Assembly: GCA_031263345.1 (NCBI GenBank)
Contig: JAISFY010000014.1
Coordinates: forward strand, 1-5,318
From: Holosporales bacterium
GTDB lineage: Bacteria; Pseudomonadota; Alphaproteobacteria; RUG11792
Length of the DNA stretch: 5,318 nucleotides
Direction: 5' to 3'
Shown: positions 1 through 5,318 of the stretch, piece by piece
How positions within the stretch are numbered: position 1 is the first letter of the stretch
How the letters are laid out: each line of letters begins with the position of its first letter
Program-made: the position numbers and the translations under genes
The notes under the pieces: model-generated
What the model saw: only the letters and a program-made list of their open reading frames with translations
Database searches by the model: none
Told to the model about the DNA's origin: nothing

Positions 1-72
1 GTTGCGACTTGTACGACAGTCAGATTGCTTAAGGTATCACTGTCTGTCAGATCAAGTTCTGCCTTTTACAGA
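1..72 (-). ncRNA. Intron RNA tail after the RT stop (domain IV 3' side)
   Basis: These 72 bases follow the RT stop codon on the minus strand and should be the 3' part of intron domain IV. They contain one clear hairpin: GACAGT (44-39) pairs with ACTGTC (20-15). An inner GAT/ATC stem (38-36 with 25-23) is offset by a two-base bulge on the 3' side. The bulge recalls domain V, but the AGC/CGC catalytic triad and a GNRA tetraloop are absent, so I do not call it domain V. The catalytic domain is presumably beyond the left edge. Confidence 0.4.
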
Positions 73-1419
73 TTACCTGCTTCCATTCCCGTATTCTTCC
101 TTACTCTGAAGGATCGATCTCAATTTATTCTTTATAAACCATTCGTTCCGGATGATATAGTTTGCTTTTCTGGTTGCCAGACCGCAGTTCCACCTTATCT
201 TATTGAAATCGATATTACAGTCTTTGCATCCAATCGATTTGAGCCAGGCGAGGCCATCAGAACGGAGGACGATTGCCCTTCTCATAATATTTGCCCTGAT
301 TCTCCGCCTTAACATTGCATCGAGATCTCGGTAGATATCTTGACGATAATCGTATCGGAAATAAGAAGTCCACCCAACGATAACTTGATTTAATTCTAAT
401 ATTATGAGCTTTAGGTCCCTAAATATTGATCTATTGGTTAGTTTTTTAATTTTATACTTTAAAGTGTCGACATTCTCCTGCAGAGCTATAACCTTTCCAT
501 TTTCATCGATATTATAGCCGAGAAATTCTGAATCTTGAACTCGGCAGGCTTTCGTTTTTAGTTTATTGTATTTGAGTTTTAGATTTTGAGCGAGATACTT
601 TTCGATTGATTGCAAAACTCTGTTAGCTGCCTTTTGACTTTTAGTGTAGATCTTTATATCATCAGCGTATCTGCAGAAATCGTGTCCTCTTTCTTCGAGC
701 AGAACATCGACCTCATGTAACATAAGATTGGAAAGCAGAGGGGATAGCGATCCCCCCTGATAAACACCGTTAGTACGTTCAATATAAACGTCGAATCTCC
801 ACATTCCAGTCTGTAGAAAGCGCCTGATGATTTTCAATACTCTTTTGTCGTGTACGAATTTAGATAATTTGTACATTATCTTATCATGATGGATATTATC
901 GAAGAATTTCTCAATATCGATATCGGCAACATATTTATTTCCATTTAATATGTAGCTCCTGGCCATTTGCAGTGCATCCAGAGCACATTTATTCTTTCTG
1001 AATCCGTAGCTATGATTACTAAATATTTTCTCTATTGGATCGCAAATTACCTGGAAAATTGCATTTTGTATAAAACGATCGATAACACTTAAAACGCCAA
1101 TACATCTCGTCCCCATTTTTCGTGGTTTCGGAACATAGACTCCCTTCACTGGACGCGGCATATACGTTCCATTCAAGAGTGAATCTATAAGCTCATCCTT
1201 ATTGTCCTTAAGCCAGTCTTTCATAGTATCAACAGAAATGTTATCTATTCCGGGCATGCCTCGATTTCTGAAAACCTTCTTGTAGGCAGTATTCAGATTA
1301 TTCTTTTCGCAGATAGTCTCCATAAGATTTGGAGTCGCAATATCGAATTGGCAAGCCGATTTTTCCGTAATTTGCTCCTCTTTGTGAAATATCTTAACAA
1401 TCGAATACGTCGATTGCAT
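73..1419 (-). CDS. ltrA: Group II intron reverse transcriptase/maturase, endonuclease-less
   Basis: This 448-residue protein copies intron RNA into DNA and, as a maturase, helps the intron fold and splice. The RT domain starts near residue 33 with the family-typical run LMETICEKNNLNTAYKKV, followed by GMPGID (54-59). The catalytic aspartates are visible in DIDIEKFFD (D166, D168) and YADD (251-254). QGGSLSP at 221-227 is the group II form of its motif; diversity-generating retroelements carry a different one. The thumb/maturase X domain follows, with VGWTSYFRY (W350) and a basic LRRRIRANIMRR helix. The protein ends about 100 residues after W350 with no HNH/Cys-pair endonuclease. All catalytic residues are present and there is no frameshift, so it looks functional. 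ATG 1419 is the first start after an in-frame TGA and has no clear Shine-Dalgarno sequence; Met33 is a possible internal start. The family is secure; class C is inferred from the missing endonuclease and the context. Confidence 0.93.
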   Translation of the reverse strand: MQSTYSIVKIFHKEEQITEKSACQFDIATPNLMETICEKNNLNTAYKKVFRNRGMPGIDNISVDTMKDWLKDNKDELIDSLLNGTYMPRPVKGVYVPKPRKMGTRCIGVLSVIDRFIQNAIFQVICDPIEKIFSNHSYGFRKNKCALDALQMARSYILNGNKYVADIDIEKFFDNIHHDKIMYKLSKFVHDKRVLKIIRRFLQTGMWRFDVYIERTNGVYQGGSLSPLLSNLMLHEVDVLLEERGHDFCRYADDIKIYTKSQKAANRVLQSIEKYLAQNLKLKYNKLKTKACRVQDSEFLGYNIDENGKVIALQENVDTLKYKIKKLTNRSIFRDLKLIILELNQVIVGWTSYFRYDYRQDIYRDLDAMLRRRIRANIMRRAIVLRSDGLAWLKSIGCKDCNIDFNKIRWNCGLATRKANYIIRNEWFIKNKLRSILQSKEEYGNGSR

Positions 1420-1439
1420 AAATCACATAGGTTCTTTTA

Positions 1440-1718
1440 GTCATTTTTCCGCAAAAAGAAAAACACGATTGCCAATCCCTTTTTGGTATTCCATCAAAAA
1501 TAACACATTCCCGATGTTAATATTATTTCTATCGCGCGACATCTTTAGACGACGATACTAAATCTACTGTTCATGTTGCTACGTTTGGACTTCGGGCTTG
1601 CGTCTCCCTTGCTAACTTCCCCTGAATTACAACTCATACAGCCTCTTATCTAGTTCCTGTCCGTTATCGCCAATCCTTTTTCTTTCCTTAAGTGGTTCGC
1701 TCCAAAAACGCCCACTTT
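1440..1718 (-). ncRNA. Group II intron RNA, 5' part (domain I to III-like), incomplete
   Basis: This gene-free stretch lies upstream of the RT on its strand. Read on the minus strand it contains CTTAAGGAAAG, then ACGGACAGGAAC and GAGGCTGTATGAG, in the order such strings take in domain I of bacterial group II introns as I remember them. Hairpins visible by eye include AAGTGG/CCACTT (1712-1717 with 1690-1695), a domain III-like stem ATCG/CGAT with an inner CGTC/GATG stem (1531-1556), and TAACA/TGTTA (1501-1519). The length, about 280 bases, is short for domains I to III, which usually need 350 or more. This supports either a 5' truncation or a start further right than I can recognise. Domain assignments are tentative because they come from eye comparison, not a covariance model. 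Confidence 0.55.
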
Positions 1719-1842
1719 GATGCCAAATTTTATATCAAAAATGTGCTAATTAAAATACCAAAAGTCACATACATTATATATCAAAGCAAAATATTCTGTA
1801 AAGCATAGAATTTACAATAACGTATTGATAAGTTTTCTTCAG
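1719..1842. other. Very AT-rich spacer between topA stop and intron-like RNA
   Basis: No gene is seen here. The stretch is the 3' flank of topA and probably holds its transcript end. Short inverted repeats include TTTGAT/ATCAAA (1716-1721 with 1734-1739, minus-strand reading) and CAATA/TATTG (1815-1819 with 1823-1827). The junction between topA flank and intron should lie in or at the edge of this stretch, but no sharp boundary can be read. Confidence 0.5.
1737..1770 (-). terminator. Weak candidate terminator for topA
   Basis: On the minus strand, about 70 bases after the topA stop, ATGTG-(A)-CT (1770-1763) can pair with AGCACAT (1747-1741), followed at once by a run of five T. The stem is AT-rich, has one bulged A, and closes a loop of about 15 bases, so it is a poor intrinsic terminator by free energy. 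Its position behind topA and just before the intron-like sequence is what makes it plausible, because class C group II introns favour sites behind terminator hairpins. Confidence 0.3.
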
Positions 1843-4185
1843 TTATTGTTCCACAATTTTTAAGGCATCCGCTAAAGCCATCCTGATGAAGGCTGAGGTT
1901 TTTTCGAGCTTGTAAGTCTTTCCCTCAATTTTTATATACGGCCCAAACCTACCTAACATCAACTGCACTTCAGCTCCGGTTTGTGGATCTTTTCCCAAAG
2001 TTTTTGGCAAATTGGCGAGGATTATGGCATCTTCTATTTCTAAAGCTGTCGGATCATCGATAAATTTCGGGATCGATAACCGTTTTGGTTTCTTCTCTTT
2101 TCCATCTCTATTATCTTTCGTCTTCTCCCATTCAAAATAATACCCGAATGGCCCCTTTTTCAAAAAAACGGTATCATTGTTATTATTCGGATCTTGTCCG
2201 ATTTCTGTTTTAATAGGTTTCTTCGTATCGACCGCCTGGGTATCATTTTCGTTATCGGCACCCAAGCGCCTAGTAAATTTACAATCTGGATACAGTGAAC
2301 ATCCTAAAAATGCGCCGTATTTCCCCAATTTTAGATGTAATTTCCCCTCTGTACATTCCGGACACGCCCTCGTTTCTTCTACGTTTTTAAAGACATAATC
2401 ATTTAAATCTCTTTCGATGGTATCGATGACTTCAGTGATTGTTAGTTCTTGAGCCTTCGAGATTACCCCAGTAAATTCGATCCAGAATTTATCTAGAACG
2501 GTTTCCCAGATGAGGCGGCCATTCGAAATCTCGTCTAGTTCTTCCTCGAGGCTGGCCGTAAACCCATACTCTATATACTTTTCGAAAAAATTCCTCAAAA
2601 AAGAAGTAACAAGGAATCCGATGCTTTCCGGTGTGAAAACTCGTTTCTGCAGAGAAACATATTTTCGCTCTTGCAGGACGTTAATGATCGTAGCATAAGT
2701 CGATGGACGCCCGATTCCAAGCTCTTCCAATTTTTTTACTAAGCTTGCCTCATTGAATCTCGGTGGAGGTTGGGTAAAATGCTGATCACATGTTATGCCT
2801 CGAAGATCCAGGGCTTCTCCCTCCGTGAGCGATGGGAGATTCTTTTCGGCCCGATCGTCGGTATTATCATCACGAGATTCAACATATAACTTTAAAAACC
2901 CATCGAACCCGATGGTAGAGCCGGAAGCGCGGAATTTTGCCTCATGATCGTCTGATGTAATTTCAACCGATACTTGATCGATGATAGCATTTTCCATCTG
3001 AGAGGCGACAGCTCGTTTCCAAATTAGTTCATACAAAGAAAATTCGTCTTCAGAAATATAATTCTTGATAGATTGCGGAGATCGCGTAAAAGATGTCGGA
3101 CGAATGGCCTCATGAGCCTCCTGGGCGTTTTTCGTCTTCGTTTTATAAACTTTTGGCGATTTCGGCAGATACGATGGTTCATATTTGGCCGAAATAAACT
3201 CTCGTACCCCATCGATGGCTTCGGATGACATCGCCGTACTGTCGGTTCGCATATATGTTATCAGCCCTTGCAGAGCTCCGTCTACAGAAATTCCTTCATA
3301 CAGTTTTTGCGCCACTTGCATCGTTTTTTTTGCGCTGAAGCCAAGTTTCCGAACGGCTTCTTGTTGGAGAGTGGAGGTTGTGAATGGAGCATACGGATTA
3401 CGTTTGATTTTCTTCTTTTCGACTGAAGAAATATAATAGCATTTCTGTTCCAATCTTGATTTAATTTTACTTGCCGTTTCTTCATTTTTAATGTCCAATT
3501 TTTCGAGTTTAGTTTTGTCGAGAGTCGCAAGAGTCGCGGTAAAACGTCCAAGTTTTGCTTGAAAATCGGCATGAATACTCCAGTATTCTTCCGACATGAA
3601 TGCCTGAATTTCAATTTCTCGTTCGACGATCAGCCTAAGGGCAACCGATTGAACGCGGCCGGCTGATCTGGCTCCAGGCATCTTCCTCCATAATACGGGT
3701 GATAGCGAAAAGCCAACCAAGTAATCTAAAACTCTTCTAGCCAAATATGCATTAACTAAGTTTTGATTAATTTGATTTGGTGAATTAAATGCATTTATTA
3801 CGGCAGATTTTGTAATTTCATGAAAAACTACTCTGTACACATTCTTGTTAGTCAAAGTTTCCTTCGATTTTAAAGATTCGAGAATATGCCAAGATATCGC
3901 TTCCCCCTCACGATCTGGATCGGTTGCTAAAAACAGGTTATCAGCCTGCTTCAAAGAATTCGATATTTCCTTAATCTGTTTTTTCCCGCGATCATTAAAT
4001 TCCCAGAGCATCTTATAATGATTCTCTGTATCGACAGAGCCGTTCTTGGAAACCAAATCTCTGATATGACCATAACTGGCAATGACCTTGTAACTGCTCC
4101 CTAAATATGACCCCAAAGTTTTAGCTTTCGCCGGGGATTCAACAACAACTACGCCCTTTAACACCTTGTTTGTCGTTTGATACAT
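1843..4185 (-). CDS. topA: DNA topoisomerase I (type IA, omega protein)
   Basis: This enzyme relaxes negatively supercoiled DNA by cutting one strand through a 5'-phosphotyrosine link and passing the other strand through. The product is 780 residues, against 865 in E. coli. The N-terminal Toprim domain has VVVVESPAKA (catalytic Glu16), GHIRDL (39-44) and TDPDREGE with D89, D91 and E93 for Mg2+. The central type IA domain has SAGRVQSVALRLI, the active-site motif GLITYMRTD (Tyr311, Arg313), QEAHEAIRPT (His358) and LGIGRPSTYA. A single zinc ribbon follows, with C608, C611, C629 and C635. Two Cys-free C-terminal repeats come next, KKGPFG (G678) and GRFGPYIK (R746), as in alphaproteobacterial TopA. 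All catalytic residues are intact. ATG 4185 is the only ATG before the Toprim domain; GTG at codon 8 (4162-4164) is an alternative. AAGG sits only one base before the ATG, too close for a normal ribosome-binding site. It is divergent from murJ. Confidence 0.97.
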   Translation of the reverse strand: MYQTTNKVLKGVVVVESPAKAKTLGSYLGSSYKVIASYGHIRDLVSKNGSVDTENHYKMLWEFNDRGKKQIKEISNSLKQADNLFLATDPDREGEAISWHILESLKSKETLTNKNVYRVVFHEITKSAVINAFNSPNQINQNLVNAYLARRVLDYLVGFSLSPVLWRKMPGARSAGRVQSVALRLIVEREIEIQAFMSEEYWSIHADFQAKLGRFTATLATLDKTKLEKLDIKNEETASKIKSRLEQKCYYISSVEKKKIKRNPYAPFTTSTLQQEAVRKLGFSAKKTMQVAQKLYEGISVDGALQGLITYMRTDSTAMSSEAIDGVREFISAKYEPSYLPKSPKVYKTKTKNAQEAHEAIRPTSFTRSPQSIKNYISEDEFSLYELIWKRAVASQMENAIIDQVSVEITSDDHEAKFRASGSTIGFDGFLKLYVESRDDNTDDRAEKNLPSLTEGEALDLRGITCDQHFTQPPPRFNEASLVKKLEELGIGRPSTYATIINVLQERKYVSLQKRVFTPESIGFLVTSFLRNFFEKYIEYGFTASLEEELDEISNGRLIWETVLDKFWIEFTGVISKAQELTITEVIDTIERDLNDYVFKNVEETRACPECTEGKLHLKLGKYGAFLGCSLYPDCKFTRRLGADNENDTQAVDTKKPIKTEIGQDPNNNNDTVFLKKGPFGYYFEWEKTKDNRDGKEKKPKRLSIPKFIDDPTALEIEDAIILANLPKTLGKDPQTGAEVQLMLGRFGPYIKIEGKTYKLEKTSAFIRMALADALKIVEQ

Positions 4186-4190
4186 ACCTT

Positions 4191-4217
4191 ATCATAGATT
4201 AGAGACTACTTTATCAA
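4191..4217 (-). promoter_or_regulatory. Candidate topA promoter close to the start codon
   Basis: On the minus strand, TTGATA (4217-4212) and TATGAT (4196-4191) resemble sigma-70 -35 and -10 boxes. The spacer is 15 bases, shorter than the usual 17. TATGAT is one base from TATAAT. Transcription from it would begin at or within a base or two of the ATG at 4185, giving a leaderless message. This would fit the lack of a correctly spaced Shine-Dalgarno sequence. In AT-rich DNA such matches arise by chance. Confidence 0.3.
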
Positions 4218-4292
4218 TCCACTTCCTGACAAATTATTTTTAGCAACGTTGTTGCGTGGAATTAAATTTATCTGAAAAGAGAGGTTTTTTCA

Positions 4293-4334
4293 GTGAAGTT
4301 GGATATACTGTTCCGGATCAGTTTTGGGAATTAA
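4293..4334 (+). CDS. Possible 13-codon upstream ORF before murJ
   Basis: A GTG at 4293 has a well-placed ribosome-binding site: AGAGAGG ends at 4284, eight bases before it. It opens a reading frame of 13 codons, VKLDILFRISFGN, ending with TAA at 4332-4334, ten bases before the murJ GTG. The frame differs from that of murJ. It could be a leader peptide that couples ribosomes to murJ, whose own start has a poor binding site. It could also be the remains of an older start, or chance. The peptide resembles nothing I recognise. Confidence 0.25.
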   Translation: MKLDILFRISFGN

Positions 4335-4344
4335 TTCTTTATCA

Positions 4345-5318
4345 GTGGGGATAGGACGTAGATTTTTTGCAGTCAGCGGATTAACGGTTGTTAGCAGGAT
4401 CTTTGGAGTCGTCAGAGAGGCTATATTTTCCCATTTCATGGGAGCTAGCGCGGAAATGGATGCATTTTTGATAGCATTTAAATTTCCAAGTTTTTTCAGA
4501 AAATTCTTCGCAGAAGGCGGATTTCAGTCTATGTTCGTTCCATATTACACTGACTATTACAACTCAGGGAAAATCAAAGCTTCTAAATACTTTTCTTCAA
4601 GAATTTTTACAATTATTTTTTTTGTAACTATATTCTTGACTTTGATCGTTTTTATTTTTGCTGACAAATTCGTTTTACTGATGGCACCAGGCTTTTGCAG
4701 CGATCGGGAGAAATTTTTGTTAGCAACTAATTTCACAAGGATTATTTTTCCGAGCGTTGTATTTATATCTCTTTCATCCGTATACGGCGGTATTTTAATT
4801 GCTCGGGATCGGTTTTTTGCTTTTGCTGTGACTCCGATTTTAATTAATATCGTACTGATTTCCTCACTTCTTTTTGGCAAAAATATTTTACCTCCTGGTC
4901 ATAGGGTTTCTTGTGGAGTTTTATTGGCTGGAATTTTCCAATTCTGCTATCTTTTCTGGTATCTTAAGAAGAGTGGAATTGCAACTCCTTCATTTTCACG
5001 AGTAAAGTTTACACATAAAATAAAACAGTTTTTGAAAAAAATACTTCCAATCTTAGCTGGAGCTGGAGTAGCTCAGATTAATGTATTTATCGATTCGTTA
5101 CTGGGATCGATTTTGCCAACTGGAACGATTAGCTACATTTACTTTGCTGATAGATTTATACAACTTCCGTTGGCAATCTTTGGAGTATCGATGGGGGTCA
5201 TTCTCCTTCCGGCAATATCGAAGAAGGCCGTTCAAGATGAGCCAGATCAGATAGTTAAGGTTCAAAATGATGCATTATCTTTTGCCATAAGGATGACCCT
5301 GCCGGCCGTCGTGTGTTT
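4345..5318 (+). CDS. murJ: Lipid II flippase MurJ (MviN), cut by the right edge
   Basis: MurJ is an inner-membrane MOP-superfamily transporter that flips lipid II to the outer face for peptidoglycan synthesis. The frame runs open from 4345 to the window edge, giving 324 residues of the usual 510 or so. It begins VGIGRRFFAVSG followed by LTVVSRIFGVVREAI. The family motif around FKFPSFFRKFFAEGGF is present, and IYFADRF with GVILLPAIS lies near the right edge. With GTG 4345 as residue 1, the key cavity residues fall on the E. coli numbers without gaps: R18, R24, D39, R52, E57 and R270. This is the main reason for choosing this start over TTG 4324. Long hydrophobic runs give about eight membrane segments in the visible part. 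The Shine-Dalgarno sequence is weak: GGGAA lies 14 bases upstream. Gln occupies position 273, where E. coli has Glu. The C-terminal third lies outside the window. Confidence 0.93.
   Translation, partial: MGIGRRFFAVSGLTVVSRIFGVVREAIFSHFMGASAEMDAFLIAFKFPSFFRKFFAEGGFQSMFVPYYTDYYNSGKIKASKYFSSRIFTIIFFVTIFLTLIVFIFADKFVLLMAPGFCSDREKFLLATNFTRIIFPSVVFISLSSVYGGILIARDRFFAFAVTPILINIVLISSLLFGKNILPPGHRVSCGVLLAGIFQFCYLFWYLKKSGIATPSFSRVKFTHKIKQFLKKILPILAGAGVAQINVFIDSLLGSILPTGTISYIYFADRFIQLPLAIFGVSMGVILLPAISKKAVQDEPDQIVKVQNDALSFAIRMTLPAVVC

Larger units (their letters stand above)
1..1718 (-). mobile_element. Group II intron (retroelement), partial at the left edge, 5' boundary uncertain
   Basis: This is a mobile ribozyme with its own reverse transcriptase, read on the minus strand. 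The support is a full-length group II-type RT/maturase at 73-1419, preceded on the same strand by about 280 gene-free bases with intron-RNA-like strings and hairpins. The order RNA, ORF, RNA tail is that of a group II intron with the ORF in domain IV. The protein has no HNH endonuclease, which points to class C or a related endonuclease-less class. It lies just after topA in the same direction, consistent with class C insertion behind terminators. The 3' end (domains V and VI) is not visible and should lie left of base 1. The right limit given is where recognisable intron-like sequence stops. No convincing GUGYG start is seen; GTGGG reading left from 1715 and GTGAC from 1768 are the nearest. 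The element may be truncated at its 5' end. Confidence 0.72.
4186..4344. promoter_or_regulatory. Divergent topA/murJ intergenic region
   Basis: The two genes are transcribed away from each other across this AT-rich stretch, so promoters for both should lie in it. A candidate for topA is listed separately. For murJ I found no convincing -35/-10 pair; TATACT at 4304-4309 is a good -10 hexamer but has no matching -35. GCAAC-GTT-GTTGC at 4243-4255 is a perfect small dyad midway between the two genes. It could be an operator, but it is too short to call. Confidence 0.45.

Noticed and set aside
1..17. Plus-strand start GTTGCGACTTG resembles a group II intron 5' end (GUGCGAC)
   Set aside because: It is not an exact GUGYG, lies inside the minus-strand intron tail, and has no domain I-like sequence following it on the plus strand.
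15..44. Hairpin considered as intron domain V
   Set aside because: It has the two-base bulge but no AGC/CGC triad, no GNRA loop, and only about nine base pairs.
25..312. 95-residue plus-strand open frame
   Set aside because: It is antisense to the C-terminal part of the intact RT and shows no recognisable motif.
73..1419. RT as part of a diversity-generating retroelement, retron or defence-associated RT
   Set aside because: The QGGSLSP motif and a clear maturase X domain are group II features; no template/variable repeat, msr/msd or Cas gene is nearby.
1845..1857. Perfect ATTGT/ACAAT dyad over the last topA codons
   Set aside because: It is five A/T-rich base pairs with no T-run after it on the minus strand; too weak for a terminator.
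3024..3614. Several small open frames on both strands within topA
   Set aside because: They overlap the conserved cleavage domain of TopA in other frames and lack motifs or start signals of their own.
4557..4880. 107-residue minus-strand open frame
   Set aside because: It lies wholly antisense to murJ, whose frame aligns residue for residue to MurJ, and its composition is that of a mirrored membrane protein.

Overview
The window is a compact, AT-rich bacterial segment with two chromosomal housekeeping genes and one mobile retroelement. From left to right it holds: a group II intron on the minus strand whose 3' end runs off the left edge (about 1 to 1718); topA, DNA topoisomerase I, on the minus strand (1843-4185); a divergent intergenic region (4186-4344); and the 5' two-thirds of murJ, the lipid II flippase, on the plus strand (4345 to the right edge). 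The protein style suggests an alphaproteobacterium. TopA has one four-Cys zinc ribbon followed by Cys-free C-terminal repeats, and its Toprim and cleavage-domain motifs recall those of Rickettsiales and Holosporales. The low GC content and the presence of a group II intron fit an intracellular or host-associated lineage. This placement is recalled from family knowledge and was not computed.

The intron encodes an intact reverse transcriptase/maturase (73-1419). It has the DxD and YADD catalytic motifs and a maturase (X) domain, but no HNH endonuclease domain, as in class C and related endonuclease-less introns. Upstream of it on the same strand, about 280 bases without a gene (about 1440-1718) contain short strings and hairpins that look like intron domains I to III. 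Neither diagnostic end is visible. No GUGYG 5' end is clear, and domains V and VI are not recognisable in the 72 bases left after the stop codon. The intron lies in the same orientation as topA, just after its stop codon and near a weak terminator-like hairpin. That matches the known habit of class C introns of inserting behind terminators.

topA and murJ point away from each other across about 160 bases. TopA relaxes negative supercoils; MurJ moves lipid II across the inner membrane for peptidoglycan synthesis. They have no direct functional link and probably share only the intergenic region. Two points there deserve attention: a possible very short or absent leader on topA, and a 13-codon upstream ORF with a strong ribosome-binding site just before the GTG start of murJ. 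I see no CRISPR array, tRNA, rRNA or clearly undescribed system. The least explained part is the intron RNA and its apparently missing 5' end.
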